Source: Spartobacteria bacterium UBA695
GTDB taxonomy: Bacteria > Verrucomicrobiota > Verrucomicrobiia > Chthoniobacterales > Chthoniobacteraceae
Direction: 5' to 3'
NCBI GenBank assembly: GCA_002298145.1
Contig: DBMP01000022.1
Location: 1-64,000 of the forward strand
Length of the DNA: 64,000 bases
The translations under genes were made by a program, and so were the position numbers. Below, in pieces: positions 9,034 through 18,490 of the stretch. Numbering within the stretch: position 1 is the first letter of the stretch; each line of letters begins with the position of its first letter. Under the pieces are notes generated by a model. It did no database searches and was not told where the DNA came from. It worked only from the letters and a program-made list of their open reading frames with translations.

Positions 9034-11346
9034 ATGAAGAAATCTCTCCTGCTGCCAGCCTCTATCCTTCTGGGCATCCTCCTGGGCGCAGGCACCGCCC
9101 GGGCGCAGTTTGGGAGCTTCAACGACATCCCCATCGAGATCACCGCCGACGGCGAGTTTCGCTTCGTGGGCGGCGTCGCCATTGCGGAAAACAACGTCGT
9201 CATCCACTACGGAACCACCTCCATTTACGCCGATTACGTCCAGTACAACCCCGAGACCCGGGACGTCATGGCCATCGGCAATATCCGCGTCTACCGCGAC
9301 GGCAGGCTCATCGAGGGCGACCGGGGCCTCTATAACCTCGAGACCAAGCTGCTTCGCACCAACGACTTTCGCACCGGCTCCTACCCCTTCCTGATCAAGG
9401 GCGAGACCGTCAACTCCCTGCTCAGCGGCAACGGCTACGTAGCCACCAACTCCACGCTGACCACCAGCGACTCCAGCAAGCCGGATTACCACGTCACCGC
9501 GAGCAAAGCCTACGTCCACCCCGGCGACTACGTCACCATGACCAACGTCACCGCCTACGTGGGCGAGACGCCGGTCTTCTGGTTCCCCGTCCTCTACCAG
9601 TCCCTTAAAGAGGACAGCGGCCTGGCCTTCATCCCCGGCTACGGCAATGACTACGGCGCCTACCTGCTCACCCGCTACGGCTTCCCGATCAGCGAAAGCA
9701 CCCACGGCGCGCTGGAGTTCGACGTACGCAGCAAACGCGGCGTGGCCCTGGGGCTCGAAACCGTCAGCCACTACGGCGCAGAAAATAAGAGCTGGTCCAA
9801 ATTCCGCGGCTACTACGCCCACGACACCGACACCGAAGTCAACAACACCGCGGAGGCCATCCTCCCCGTTTCCTCCGACCGCTACCGCGTCAGCTACGAC
9901 ACCCGTACCTACCTGACCGACGACCTCTACACCACGGCCACCTTCACCAAGCTCAGCGACTACCGCTTCCTGAAGGACTTCTACCCCAGCGAGTACCATA
10001 ACAACCCGCAGCCCGACAACGTCTTCTCGCTGACCAAGTGGGACGAACGCTACACCATCGGCGGCGTCTGGCGCGCCCACGTCAACGAATTCTTCGACAC
10101 CACCGAGCGCCTCGAAGCCGTCGTCAACATCACCCGGCAGCCGATCCTGCCCCTCCCCGGCGATACCTCCCTCTTTTACGAGAGCGACACCAGCGGCGGC
10201 CGCTACGCCCGGCGCTACGGCTCCCTCTCGAACACCGACGCCGTCAACCCCGTGCCCACCAGCACGCTTTTGCAGGACTACACCGCCGAACGCTTCACCT
10301 CGGGCCACCTGCTTTCCCTGCCGCAGACCTACTTCGGCTGGCTCTCCGTCGTCCCTCGCGTGGGCGTCCGCGCCTCCTACTACTCTCAGGGAGCCTCCAG
10401 CACCCTCATCAATTACGACCAGGTCTCCGGCCTCGATCTCCGGGACAGCGCTCAGACCCTCCTCCAGAAAGAAAGCGACGGCTCCGTCTTCCAGCCCGTC
10501 TTCCATGCCGGTGTGGAGACCTCCTTCAAGTTCTCCCGCGAATGGGAGGACCTCCAGAGCCGCACACTCGGCCTCGACGGCCTGCGTCACGTCGTTCAGC
10601 CTTATAGCAACTTTTCCTTCGTCCGGACCGGCCAGGATTCGAACAAAATTCTCCAGTTCGACCGCCTGAACCCCTCCACCGAGCTGGCCTCGCTGGATTT
10701 CACCCAGTTCACCGCCACCGACGCCCTGACCAACTGGACCATCTGGCGCTGGGGCGTGCGCAACTTCATCCAGACCCGCCGCGACGACCAGACCATCAAC
10801 CTGCTTGAGCTGGATTCCTTCTTCAACATCAACCTGGAGAGCGCCGACTACCCCGGCCTCATCGAACAGGGCACCTTTTCGAACTTCTGTAACCGCCTGA
10901 CCTACAACCCCGTCAACTGGGTCTCCCTGACGATGGACACCCAGGTCCCCATGGTCGCCAGCGGCTTCACCCAGGTCAACACCGACGCCCATTTCCTGGC
11001 CAGCCAGGACCTAAGCTTCACCGTCGGGCATCGCTACCTGGAGAACAACCCCTACTTCGACAACAGCAGCAACCTCCGGTTTGGCTCCTACTATCGCATC
11101 AACGATAACTGGGCGGTGAGCTTCGTCGATCAATACGAATTTTCCGACAGCACCTTGCAGCGGCAGGATTACGAAATCCATCGCGACCTATCGAGCTGGA
11201 TCGTAACGCTCGCCGTCACCATCAAAGAGAGCCGCAACAGCACCACCAACGAAACCGTTCGCGACACCATCGTCTCCCTCGCCTTCACGCTGAAAGACCT
11301 GCCCTCTCTGCGGCTGCCCATATCCGCCCATCCCTCAGGGGAATAA
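9034..11346 (+). CDS. lptD: LptD/OstA-like outer-membrane LPS assembly protein
   Basis: LptD is the outer-membrane barrel that inserts lipopolysaccharide together with LptE. The 770-residue product has a signal peptide (MKKSLLLPASILLGILL, cut after ARA near residue 25). An OstA-type beta-jellyroll of about 130 residues follows, with repeats such as ENNVVIHYGTTSIYADYVQYN, GNIRVYRDG and EGDRGLYN. The remainder is rich in alternating aromatic and polar strands, as in a beta-barrel, and ends in short strands (TIVSLAFTLKDL). The ATG at 9034 is chosen over a TTG at 9010 because it gives a clean signal peptide. Divergence from proteobacterial LptD makes the exact role an inference from architecture. 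Confidence 0.75.
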   Translation: MKKSLLLPASILLGILLGAGTARAQFGSFNDIPIEITADGEFRFVGGVAIAENNVVIHYGTTSIYADYVQYNPETRDVMAIGNIRVYRDGRLIEGDRGLYNLETKLLRTNDFRTGSYPFLIKGETVNSLLSGNGYVATNSTLTTSDSSKPDYHVTASKAYVHPGDYVTMTNVTAYVGETPVFWFPVLYQSLKEDSGLAFIPGYGNDYGAYLLTRYGFPISESTHGALEFDVRSKRGVALGLETVSHYGAENKSWSKFRGYYAHDTDTEVNNTAEAILPVSSDRYRVSYDTRTYLTDDLYTTATFTKLSDYRFLKDFYPSEYHNNPQPDNVFSLTKWDERYTIGGVWRAHVNEFFDTTERLEAVVNITRQPILPLPGDTSLFYESDTSGGRYARRYGSLSNTDAVNPVPTSTLLQDYTAERFTSGHLLSLPQTYFGWLSVVPRVGVRASYYSQGASSTLINYDQVSGLDLRDSAQTLLQKESDGSVFQPVFHAGVETSFKFSREWEDLQSRTLGLDGLRHVVQPYSNFSFVRTGQDSNKILQFDRLNPSTELASLDFTQFTATDALTNWTIWRWGVRNFIQTRRDDQTINLLELDSFFNINLESADYPGLIEQGTFSNFCNRLTYNPVNWVSLTMDTQVPMVASGFTQVNTDAHFLASQDLSFTVGHRYLENNPYFDNSSNLRFGSYYRINDNWAVSFVDQYEFSDSTLQRQDYEIHRDLSSWIVTLAVTIKESRNSTTNETVRDTIVSLAFTLKDLPSLRLPISAHPSGE

Positions 11347-11384
11347 TTTCCTTCAAACAACCAACGACAAACCAAAAACAACAC

Positions 11385-12704
11385 ATGGATCTCTGCATCA
11401 TCGGTTCCGGTTACGTCGGCCTCGTCAGCGGAGCCTGCTTCGCCGAAGTGGGCCACAGCGTAGTCTGCGTAGACAACGACCAGCGTAAAGTCGACTCCCT
11501 TCAGGCTGGGAAGATTCCCATTTACGAGCCCGGCCTCGAAGAACTCGTTCACCGCAACGTCGCTGCCAAGCGCCTCCGGTTTACCAACAGCATTGAAGAC
11601 GGAGTGGATCACTCCCAGATCGTTTTCATCGCCGTTCCGACGCCTCCCCAGGCCGATGGCAGCGTGGACCTGACTTACATCGAGCGCGTTGCCCGCGAAA
11701 TCGCCGGCGTCCTCAAGCCCGGTGAATACCGCGTGGTCGTCGACAAGAGCACCGTTCCGGTCAAGACCGGCGAGAAGGTCACCGACACCATCAAGCGCTA
11801 CAACGGCGGGGCCGATTTCGACGTCGTCAGCAACCCCGAATTCCTCCGTGAAGGCTGCGCCGTGCCCGATCTGCTCAAGCCTGACCGCATCGTTATCGGC
11901 GGCAACAGCGACCGCGCCCTGGCCCTCATGAAGAAAGTTTATGAGCCCTTCAACGCCCCGATCCTCGTCACCGACGTCGCCTCGGCTGAGCTCATCAAGC
12001 ACGCCGCCAACTCGTTTTTGGCGCTCAAAATTTCCTACATCAACGCCGTTTCCGCGATTTGCGAAGCCAGCGGCGCCGACGTGGAGAAAGTCGCCGCCGG
12101 CATCGGAATGGATCGCCGCATCGGCCGCAACTTCCTGAACGCGGGCATCGGTTATGGTGGCTCATGTTTCCCCAAAGACATTGCCGCGTTCATCGCCATC
12201 AGCGATGACCTGGGCGTGCCCTTCACCCTGCTTAAGGAAGTTCAGCGCATCAACCGCGAACAGAAAGAGCGCTTCATCAAGGGCATCCGCGACGCCCTCT
12301 GGGTGCTGCGCGACAAGCGGATCGCCGTCTGGGGCCTGACCTTCAAGCCCGACACCGACGACGTTCGCAACTCCGTGCCGATCGAGCTCGTTAACGAACT
12401 CGTCGCCGAGGGAGCCATCGTCACCGCCTACGATCCGAAGGGGGCCGAAAAGGCCGAGGAATACAAACTCTGCCCCGGCGTCAAGCTGGTCTCGAGCCCG
12501 CTCGAAGCCGCCAAGGGAGCCGAAGCGCTCATCCTGGCCACCGAGTGGAAAGAGTTCGCCTCCGTGCCGCTCGAAGAAGTGAAGAAAGTCATGCACACCG
12601 CGCTGGTGTTCGACGGCCGCAACTTCTTTGACCCCGTCACCATGGCAGAGCTCGGCTTCACCTACCGCGCCATTGGCCGCCCCGTTCTCGAACCGAAGAA
12701 ATAA
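11385..12704 (+). CDS. ugd: UDP-glucose 6-dehydrogenase
   Basis: This cytoplasmic enzyme oxidises UDP-glucose twice with NAD to UDP-glucuronate, a precursor of capsule, LPS and exopolysaccharide sugars. It has normal family length at 439 residues. The N-terminal Rossmann motif is GSGYVGLVSGACFAEVGH, the catalytic cysteine lies in GYGGSCFPKD near residue 260, and the C-terminal NAD/UDP domain contains WGLTFKPDTDDVRNS. It follows the lptD-like gene by 38 nt and may share its transcript, which would link two envelope functions. A strong terminator follows it. No clear Shine-Dalgarno sequence is seen before the ATG. Confidence 0.95.
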   Translation: MDLCIIGSGYVGLVSGACFAEVGHSVVCVDNDQRKVDSLQAGKIPIYEPGLEELVHRNVAAKRLRFTNSIEDGVDHSQIVFIAVPTPPQADGSVDLTYIERVAREIAGVLKPGEYRVVVDKSTVPVKTGEKVTDTIKRYNGGADFDVVSNPEFLREGCAVPDLLKPDRIVIGGNSDRALALMKKVYEPFNAPILVTDVASAELIKHAANSFLALKISYINAVSAICEASGADVEKVAAGIGMDRRIGRNFLNAGIGYGGSCFPKDIAAFIAISDDLGVPFTLLKEVQRINREQKERFIKGIRDALWVLRDKRIAVWGLTFKPDTDDVRNSVPIELVNELVAEGAIVTAYDPKGAEKAEEYKLCPGVKLVSSPLEAAKGAEALILATEWKEFASVPLEEVKKVMHTALVFDGRNFFDPVTMAELGFTYRAIGRPVLEPKK

Positions 12705-12724
12705 CCGGCGTTTAACCGAAATTT

Positions 12725-12757
12725 AAAAAGCCGCATGGGTTTCCGTGCGGCTTTTTT
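12725..12757 (+). terminator. intrinsic terminator of ugd
   Basis: Stem GCCGCA/TGCGGC (12730-12735 and 12746-12751) is preceded by A5 and followed by T6, directly after the ugd stop. A second GC hairpin CCCCGGC/GCCGGGG lies at 12761-12780. Confidence 0.88.
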
Positions 12758-12820
12758 GTGCCCCGGCGTGCTGGCCGGGGCTCGGATATAATCTGATTTA
12801 CACAAACAGAAGCCATTAAG

Positions 12821-12901
12821 CTCACGCAAAGACGCAAAGGCGCAAAGAAGGCAGGTGCGTCTCTTTCTTTGCGCCTTTGCGCCTTTGCGTCTTTGCGTGA
12901 G
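12821..12901. repeat. CGCAAAG-type inverted repeat
   Basis: The left arm (12821-12850) starts CTCACGCAAAGACGCAAAGG and holds three GCAAAG units. The right arm (about 12865-12901) is its reverse complement with four CTTTGCG units, so one arm has gained or lost a unit. The arms enclose a 15-nt spacer. This CGCAAAG sequence is a dispersed intergenic repeat seen in several phyla. It fills the gap between ugd and the leftward protease gene. Confidence 0.75.
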
Positions 12902-12937
12902 ATATTTTTTGGGAGAGGCCCTTTAGTGGCGTTTGAG

Positions 12938-12978
12938 TACAAAAAAAGCGCGGCCAGGGAATTCCCAAGCCGCGCTTT
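12938..12978 (-). terminator. intrinsic terminator of the Prc-type protease gene
   Basis: A 10-bp stem AAAGCGCGGC/GCCGCGCTTT (12945-12954 and 12969-12978) ends on the minus strand in a run of seven T (complement of 12941-12947). It lies 35 nt past the protease stop. Confidence 0.85.
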
Positions 12979-13012
12979 GTTGAATGGAATGGCCTTTTGA
13001 GCCCTCTAGGGC

Positions 13013-15352
13013 CTACTCGCTGGCCTTGGCCGTGTTCTGCGTGTTTTGCAGGCGACGCAGGTCGATCAGGTCGGAGATAATGTTGAGCGTCTCCATCCGG
13101 GTGGCGTCCACCACCGGCGCATTCGAGTCGGTATCAGGCGTATCGTCCTCTGGATCTTCGGCAACATCTTCCGAGGCCGCTGGCGTCTTGGTCTTGGATC
13201 CCTTGCTCGCCTTCTTATCGGCCTTGGCGGGCGATTTCGCAGGCGTCGGGCTCGGAGTCGGCGTGGCGCTGGCTTCGGCTTTGGCTTCCGCCTTGGCCTT
13301 TTGCTTCGCTTCCGGCGTCGGCTCTACCCACTGATCCATTGAGTTGCGCTTCTTGCCGTCGTTGACCGCGGGCTGGAGCGGCTGGTTCACGTTGTCGAGC
13401 GTCAGCGCGTAGACCGTCAGCGGTTCGGATTTGCGCTTTTCGCGCTCCTGCTTGCGCTTCTCGATCTCCGTCTTGCGCTTGGCCATCTCGCTGCGGCGCG
13501 TCTGCTCGTTGAGCGAAATCTTGTTGCCGTCAAACGTCTCCTTCTGGCGGGCGATGTCCTCGTCGATGTACTTGAACTCCGGGTTGCCCGCCACACGGGC
13601 CGCCGAACGGGTCCTTAGCTCGTCCAGGAAGAGCGGCTGGCTGAAGGCGGCGGTTTTCCGGTAGTCGGCGGGCGGAACTTCGTCGTAAGGGAGCGGGTTC
13701 TTCAGCGCGGATTCGCCGATGATGTCGTCCCGGTCGAAGAGCGAGGGGAGCGCCACGTCCGAGGTCACGCCCCGGAACTGGGTGGAGCCACCGGCCACGC
13801 GGTAGAACTTTTGGATGGTCAGCTTGAGCGCGCCGCCTTCGCCGCCGCCGCCGCTCAGGAATTGCAGGAAGCGGTCCACGGGGATCAACTGCTGCACGGT
13901 TCCCTTGCCGAAAGTGTGGTGGTCGCCTACGATCACCGCCCGGCCGTAGTCCTGGAGCGCACCGGCGAAAATCTCGCTGGCTGAGGCGCTCAGCGTGCTG
14001 GTGAGGATCACTAGCGGGCCGTCGTAGGTCGCGTCATTTTCGTCAGCCGAGAGGACGTCGATTTTCCCGTTGGCGTCTTTTACCTGGACCACCGGGCCTT
14101 TTTTAATAAAGAGCCCCGTCAGGCGCGTGGCCTCCGTCAGATAGCCGCCGCCGTTGCGCCGGATGTCGATGACCAGGCCCGAGATGCCTTCTTTTTTCAG
14201 GCGCTTTAGGAGAATCCGGACGTCGTCGGTCGTGCTCTTCGCGCCGCTATCGACGTCGCCGTAAAAGCTCGGAATCGTAATCCAGCCGATCTTCTCTGGC
14301 TTGCCGTTCGCGTCGGGGCGTTCGATGAGGTAGGCCTTGGCTTCCTGGTCCTTCATCTCCACCTTGTCGCGGGTAATCTCGACGATCTTGCGCGTGCTTG
14401 GGTCGGCATGGGTGGGGATCACCAGCAGCCGCACTTTGGTGCCTTTTTTGCCGCGGATCAGCGAAACCACCTTGTCGATCTTCATATCGACGACCTCTAC
14501 CCATTCGCCGTCGCCCTGGGCCACGGCTACGATGCGGTCGCCCACTTTGAGGTGGCCTTCCTTATCCGCCGGGCCGCCGACCACGAGTTCCATGATCTTG
14601 GTGTAGCCGTCGTCGTTCTTTTTCAGCACGGCACCGATGCCCACCAGCGAGAGCTTCATCATGACCAGGAAGTTCTGGTACTCCTCCTTGCTCATGTACT
14701 CGGAGTGCGGGTCGTAGGTCTGGGCGAGGGCCGAGAGGAATTGGTTGACCGCGTCGCGGTTGGTCTGTTCGTGCAGATTGCGCAGGAGGTTGTCGTAGCG
14801 GCGGTTGAGGACCTTGAGGGGGGGCTCGGTGGCTTTTTCCGCGAGCTTGAGCGTCAGGTACTCGCCCTCCACCTGGTCGTGCCAGAGTTGCTCCGCCTCG
14901 GCTTCGTCTTTGGGCCAGGGGGCCTTCTGGCGGTTGATGAGCAGGGTGTGGTCGCTCTTAAAGGTGAATTTCTCATCCGCCAGCCATTGCTTGACCTTGG
15001 CAATGCGGCTTTCCATCCGCTTGCGATAGAGGTCGAAGATCTCGTAGGCCGGGGTCGGGTTGCCGAGCAGGATGTCGTCGTCGAGCGCGTCGCCGTATTT
15101 GGCCACGAACGCGTCAATGTCCTGCTGGGTAAAGACCATGTGGGCGTAATCGAGCGTGTCGATATAACGCAGGAGCGTCTTTTTGGAGAACTCCTGGTCC
15201 AGCTTGTGGCGGCTGTAGTGGAATTGCTCCATCACCCGGCCAATAGAACTGGTGATCTGGCCGGGATCGGCATCCGCTCCAGCCCTCGTGACGGTGGCGG
15301 CGAGCAAGGCAAAGGTCGAGGCGAGGGCGAGTAGGGTGCGCAGTCGTTTCAT
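13013..15352 (-). CDS. prc: carboxy-terminal processing protease (S41A, Prc/Tsp type)
   Basis: Prc proteases act in the periplasm on C-terminal ends of proteins and control murein hydrolases and lipoproteins. The 779 residues show a signal peptide (MKRLRTLLALASTFALLAAT), a helical N-terminal domain, a PDZ domain near 230-310 (VGIGAVLKK...HLKVGDRIVAV), and the S41 core with IDIRRNGGG. The catalytic Ser lies in SASASEIFA near 456 and the Lys in GKGTVQ near 482, close to the E. coli Prc positions. A C-terminal Lys/Arg/Glu-rich helix is typical of Prc. The last 100 residues are an Ala/Lys/Pro-rich and then acidic low-complexity tail not needed by the family. Confidence 0.92.
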   Translation of the reverse strand: MKRLRTLLALASTFALLAATVTRAGADADPGQITSSIGRVMEQFHYSRHKLDQEFSKKTLLRYIDTLDYAHMVFTQQDIDAFVAKYGDALDDDILLGNPTPAYEIFDLYRKRMESRIAKVKQWLADEKFTFKSDHTLLINRQKAPWPKDEAEAEQLWHDQVEGEYLTLKLAEKATEPPLKVLNRRYDNLLRNLHEQTNRDAVNQFLSALAQTYDPHSEYMSKEEYQNFLVMMKLSLVGIGAVLKKNDDGYTKIMELVVGGPADKEGHLKVGDRIVAVAQGDGEWVEVVDMKIDKVVSLIRGKKGTKVRLLVIPTHADPSTRKIVEITRDKVEMKDQEAKAYLIERPDANGKPEKIGWITIPSFYGDVDSGAKSTTDDVRILLKRLKKEGISGLVIDIRRNGGGYLTEATRLTGLFIKKGPVVQVKDANGKIDVLSADENDATYDGPLVILTSTLSASASEIFAGALQDYGRAVIVGDHHTFGKGTVQQLIPVDRFLQFLSGGGGEGGALKLTIQKFYRVAGGSTQFRGVTSDVALPSLFDRDDIIGESALKNPLPYDEVPPADYRKTAAFSQPLFLDELRTRSAARVAGNPEFKYIDEDIARQKETFDGNKISLNEQTRRSEMAKRKTEIEKRKQEREKRKSEPLTVYALTLDNVNQPLQPAVNDGKKRNSMDQWVEPTPEAKQKAKAEAKAEASATPTPSPTPAKSPAKADKKASKGSKTKTPAASEDVAEDPEDDTPDTDSNAPVVDATRMETLNIISDLIDLRRLQNTQNTAKASE

Positions 15353-15480
15353 GAAAGATTAGTCAGTGTAAATCAATGCCTTAATGGATGGGTTCGCAAT
15401 CCTTTTTGCCACCAAAACCCAACTTCGCCGCAAATCTGGCTTGCGTCGAGAATCAAATTGCCGTCACCTCCACCTCAGCA

Positions 15481-16098
15481 ATGCAAATAGACACCTACAC
15501 CGGCGGGGCGTTCGAAACCAATAGCTATTTTATTCCGACCCAGGAGGGGGGAGTGCTGATTGATGCCGCTGAAGGCGTGTGCGATTGGCTCCAGTCGCGG
15601 GGCCAGCGCGTCAGCACGCTGCTGATTACGCACGGGCACTTTGACCACGTGCCGGACGCGGCTCTGGTGAAGAAGACCTTCAACTGCCAGGTCGGCTACC
15701 ACCGGGATGGCATCGCGATGCTCACCGAGCGCCATTTCTTCCGCCGCCTCGGCATCCCTTACGATACCGAGCCGATTGCCGCCGATTTCTACGTGGACGA
15801 AACGCCCTCTGTAAGCCTCGGCGGCCTGGACTTCGCCGTCCAGCACGTTCCCGGCCACTGCCCCGGCTCGCTTTGCTTCCTTTTGAAAGGCGAGCGGCTT
15901 CTGTTCTGTGGCGACGTGCTTTTCGCGGGTGGCATCGGGCGCTGGGACCTCCCCGGCGGCGACCGCCACCTCTTAATTGACGGCATTACCGGCAAGCTCC
16001 TGACTCTGGGCGACGACGTCCGGGTCCTCCCTGGCCACGGCCCGGGCTCCACCATCGGCCGCGAGCGGGCGAGTAACCCCTTTTTGACCAGGCCTTGA
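15481..16098 (+). CDS. metallo-beta-lactamase-fold hydrolase (glyoxalase II-like)
   Basis: The 205-residue protein has the zinc-binding set of the MBL fold: THGHFDH near residue 49, HVPGHCPGS near 122, CGDVLFAGGIGR near 143, and the final PGHG near 187. Its length and the order of motifs match short glyoxalase II-like hydrolases that cleave thioesters or similar bonds in the cytoplasm; the substrate is not known. The ATG at 15481 (MQIDTYTGG) is preferred to an upstream ATG at 15388, since homologues begin at the first beta strand and the extra 31 residues look unstructured. It is divergent from the protease gene. Confidence 0.85.
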   Translation: MQIDTYTGGAFETNSYFIPTQEGGVLIDAAEGVCDWLQSRGQRVSTLLITHGHFDHVPDAALVKKTFNCQVGYHRDGIAMLTERHFFRRLGIPYDTEPIAADFYVDETPSVSLGGLDFAVQHVPGHCPGSLCFLLKGERLLFCGDVLFAGGIGRWDLPGGDRHLLIDGITGKLLTLGDDVRVLPGHGPGSTIGRERASNPFLTRP

Positions 16099-16240
16099 TG
16101 AAGAAGACCCTGGAGAGGGGGAGCAACCGCTACGGGCTTGCCATCCCCCTGGTCTCCGTGTCTTCCCCATTTCTTCTTAAGCACAACGGTGCGTTGCCAT
16201 TTTTCCCAACACTCACTACACTCCCTCCCCTCTAAAACTC

Positions 16241-18202
16241 ATGAATAACCTGTCTGAACGCATTCAGGCCGCCGTGGCGGGCGGTCAACTTCCCGAATCC
16301 AGCGCCCGGAACATTCTTCAACTGCTTTCCCGCAGCAGCTCGCCGGTGGACGAAAAGAGCATCACCGAACTGGTCGATGCCGGAGCTTGGGGCGAACTCA
16401 ATGACCGCTTTTTCCGCACCCTGGCCTTTGGCACCGGCGGTCTCCGTGGCCGCACCATTGGGAAAATCGTGACCCAGGCAGAGCGGGGGACCCCGCAGAC
16501 GCTCGACCGCCCGGAATACCCGTGCGTGGGCACCAACGCCATGAACTACTTCAACATCTCCCGGGCCACGCAGGGCCTCGTGGCTTACTTGAAGGAGTGG
16601 TTCGCCAAAAATCACCTCCCGGGCCGCCCGAAAATCGCCATCGCCCACGACACCCGGCACTTCTCCCGCGACTTCGCCGAGCTGACCGCCAAAGTGGCCG
16701 CCGAAAACGGGGCCGACGTCTTCCTCTTCACCCTCCCGCGTTCCACGCCCGAGCTTTCCTTCGCCGTTCGCTACACCCATTCCACGGCGGGCATCGTCAT
16801 TACCGCGAGCCATAACCCGCCCCACGACAACGGCTACAAAGCCTATTTCTGCGACGGCGGCCAGGTCATCGCCCCGCACGACACCGGCATCATCAACAAA
16901 GTCAACGCCATCGAGAGCGACACCTACACCCCGCTGCCCAAAGACCAGCAGGGGACCATTACCGATGTTGCCGAGGAAATCGACAACGCCTACATGGCCC
17001 GGCTCGAAACCCTCGTCCTCGACCGCTCGCTCATCGACAAAGCGCGCGATCTCAAGATCGTCTTCACCCCCATCCATGGCACCGGCGGCGAGATCAGCTG
17101 CCCCATGCTCGCCCGGCTCGGCTTCCAGTTCAGCGTCGTCCCGCAGCAGGCAGGCTTCGATGGCCGTTTCCCGACCGTCAAGAGCCCCAACCCGGAGAAC
17201 TCCGAGGCCCTCACGCTCGCCATCGAACTGGCCAACGCCCAGGGCGCGGACCTCGTCTTGGCCACCGACCCCGACTGCGACCGCATGGGCGTGGCCCTGC
17301 GCAACGCCAAGGGGGAAATGGAGCTTATCACCGGCAACCAGATTGGCTCGCTGCTCGCCTGGTACCGCACCACGACGCTGCTCCGCCAGGGCGTCATCAA
17401 CGAGAAGAACCTCAAAAACTGCGTCATCATCAAGACCTTCGTCACGACCGATCTCCAGAAGGTCATCGCAGAGAAATACGGCGTGCGCTGCGTCGAGACC
17501 CTCACCGGCTTCAAGTACATCGGCGCGAAGCTGACCAAGTACGAGCGCGCTCTGCCGAAAGAAGTGCAGGAAAACTACGTCAACCTCTCCGAACTCGAAA
17601 CGCGCGCCCTGCGGCTTGATAAATCGAGCTACTACGTCTTCGGTGGCGAGGAGAGCTACGGCTACAGCGGGTCGGATTTCGTCCGCGACAAAGACGCCAA
17701 CAGCGCCACCGTCATGTTCTGCGAAGTCGCCGCCTACGCCAAGACCCGCGGCATCACCCTCGACGTCCTGCTCGACGAAATCTACGCCGAGTTCGGCTAC
17801 TTCCTGGAAAAAGGCACCAACCTCGTCTTCGAAGGCGCGGAAGGCGCGGCCAAGATCAAAGCCCTGGCCAAATCCTACGCCGAGAACCCGCCCAAGACCA
17901 TCGACGGTTCCGCTGTCACCTGCGTTACCAACTTTGGCACTCAGGACATCCGCGACGTGGAAGGCGACCTCATCCCGAAGGAAGCCATGCTGATCCTCAC
18001 CCTGGCCGATGGCCGCCGCGTGGCCATCCGCCCCTCGGGCACCGAGCCGAAGATCAAGTACTACCTCTTCGGTCGCCGCAACCCGAGCCCCGAGCGCCCC
18101 TTCACCCGCGAAGAGCTCGCCGCCATCAAAGTCGAGGTGAAAGCCTCCCTGGAGCGCCTCTGGACGGAGCTTAAAGCCGACGCCGAGAAGCGCGCCGCGT
18201 AA
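16241..18202 (+). CDS. phosphoglucomutase/phosphomannomutase family protein
   Basis: This alpha-D-phosphohexomutase moves phosphate between C6 and C1 of a hexose and links glycolysis to nucleotide-sugar and glycogen synthesis. The four signatures are present: phosphoserine loop TASHNPPHDNGYK near residue 187, metal loop TDPDCDR near 342, sugar loop GGEESYGYS near 467, and phosphate loop RPSGTEPK near 596. At 653 residues it belongs to the long PGM/PMM group. It also carries a helical N-terminal stretch of about 50 residues before GTGGLRG. It is monocistronic, followed by a strong terminator. Whether glucose or mannose phosphate is preferred cannot be decided. Confidence 0.92.
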   Translation: MNNLSERIQAAVAGGQLPESSARNILQLLSRSSSPVDEKSITELVDAGAWGELNDRFFRTLAFGTGGLRGRTIGKIVTQAERGTPQTLDRPEYPCVGTNAMNYFNISRATQGLVAYLKEWFAKNHLPGRPKIAIAHDTRHFSRDFAELTAKVAAENGADVFLFTLPRSTPELSFAVRYTHSTAGIVITASHNPPHDNGYKAYFCDGGQVIAPHDTGIINKVNAIESDTYTPLPKDQQGTITDVAEEIDNAYMARLETLVLDRSLIDKARDLKIVFTPIHGTGGEISCPMLARLGFQFSVVPQQAGFDGRFPTVKSPNPENSEALTLAIELANAQGADLVLATDPDCDRMGVALRNAKGEMELITGNQIGSLLAWYRTTTLLRQGVINEKNLKNCVIIKTFVTTDLQKVIAEKYGVRCVETLTGFKYIGAKLTKYERALPKEVQENYVNLSELETRALRLDKSSYYVFGGEESYGYSGSDFVRDKDANSATVMFCEVAAYAKTRGITLDVLLDEIYAEFGYFLEKGTNLVFEGAEGAAKIKALAKSYAENPPKTIDGSAVTCVTNFGTQDIRDVEGDLIPKEAMLILTLADGRRVAIRPSGTEPKIKYYLFGRRNPSPERPFTREELAAIKVEVKASLERLWTELKADAEKRAA

Positions 18203-18270
18203 AGAGGCTTTACCCGAGGCCCCGCGTGGCCTCAAAAAGCCCCCTCGGGCTTGTCCGCGAAACCCATTCT

Positions 18271-18314
18271 GGCCCGAATCCGCCTGCCCAAAGGTGGATT
18301 CGGGCCTGTTTTTT
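18271..18314 (+). terminator. intrinsic terminator of the phosphoglucomutase gene
   Basis: A 14-bp stem starting GGCCCGAATCC (18271-18284) pairs with 18293-18306, with one G-T wobble, and is followed by TGTTTTTT. A smaller hairpin AAGCCC/GGGCTT lies just before it at 18237-18252. Confidence 0.88.
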
Positions 18315-18490
18315 GCTGATTCCCTCCCGCAACAAAGGGTGCGGGGCTGCCAAATGTCGTGTGGAGAAATGATCCACCTCGTTCTATTAATTAGACAGCG
18401 GTTTCATGGAGACGGGGTGTATACCCGCGCGTAATCCGATTTCCGCCTCGAACACCATTCCGATAACCATTTTAAACAGAACGGATTGAA

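Larger units (their letters stand above)
12705..13012. other. 308-bp convergent intergenic region
   Basis: No gene is seen here. The stretch holds the ugd terminator, a GC hairpin, the CGCAAAG inverted repeat and the terminator of the leftward protease gene. Confidence 0.7.

Noticed and set aside
8920..10992. 690-codon open frame opposite the lptD-like gene
   Set aside because: Antisense to an exported barrel protein with a signal peptide; composition typical of GC-rich shadow frames.
12821..12901. CRISPR array
   Set aside because: The repeated units are about 8 bp, inverted and without spacers.
16232..18235. 667-codon open frame opposite phosphoglucomutase
   Set aside because: Antisense to a gene with all four mutase loops.
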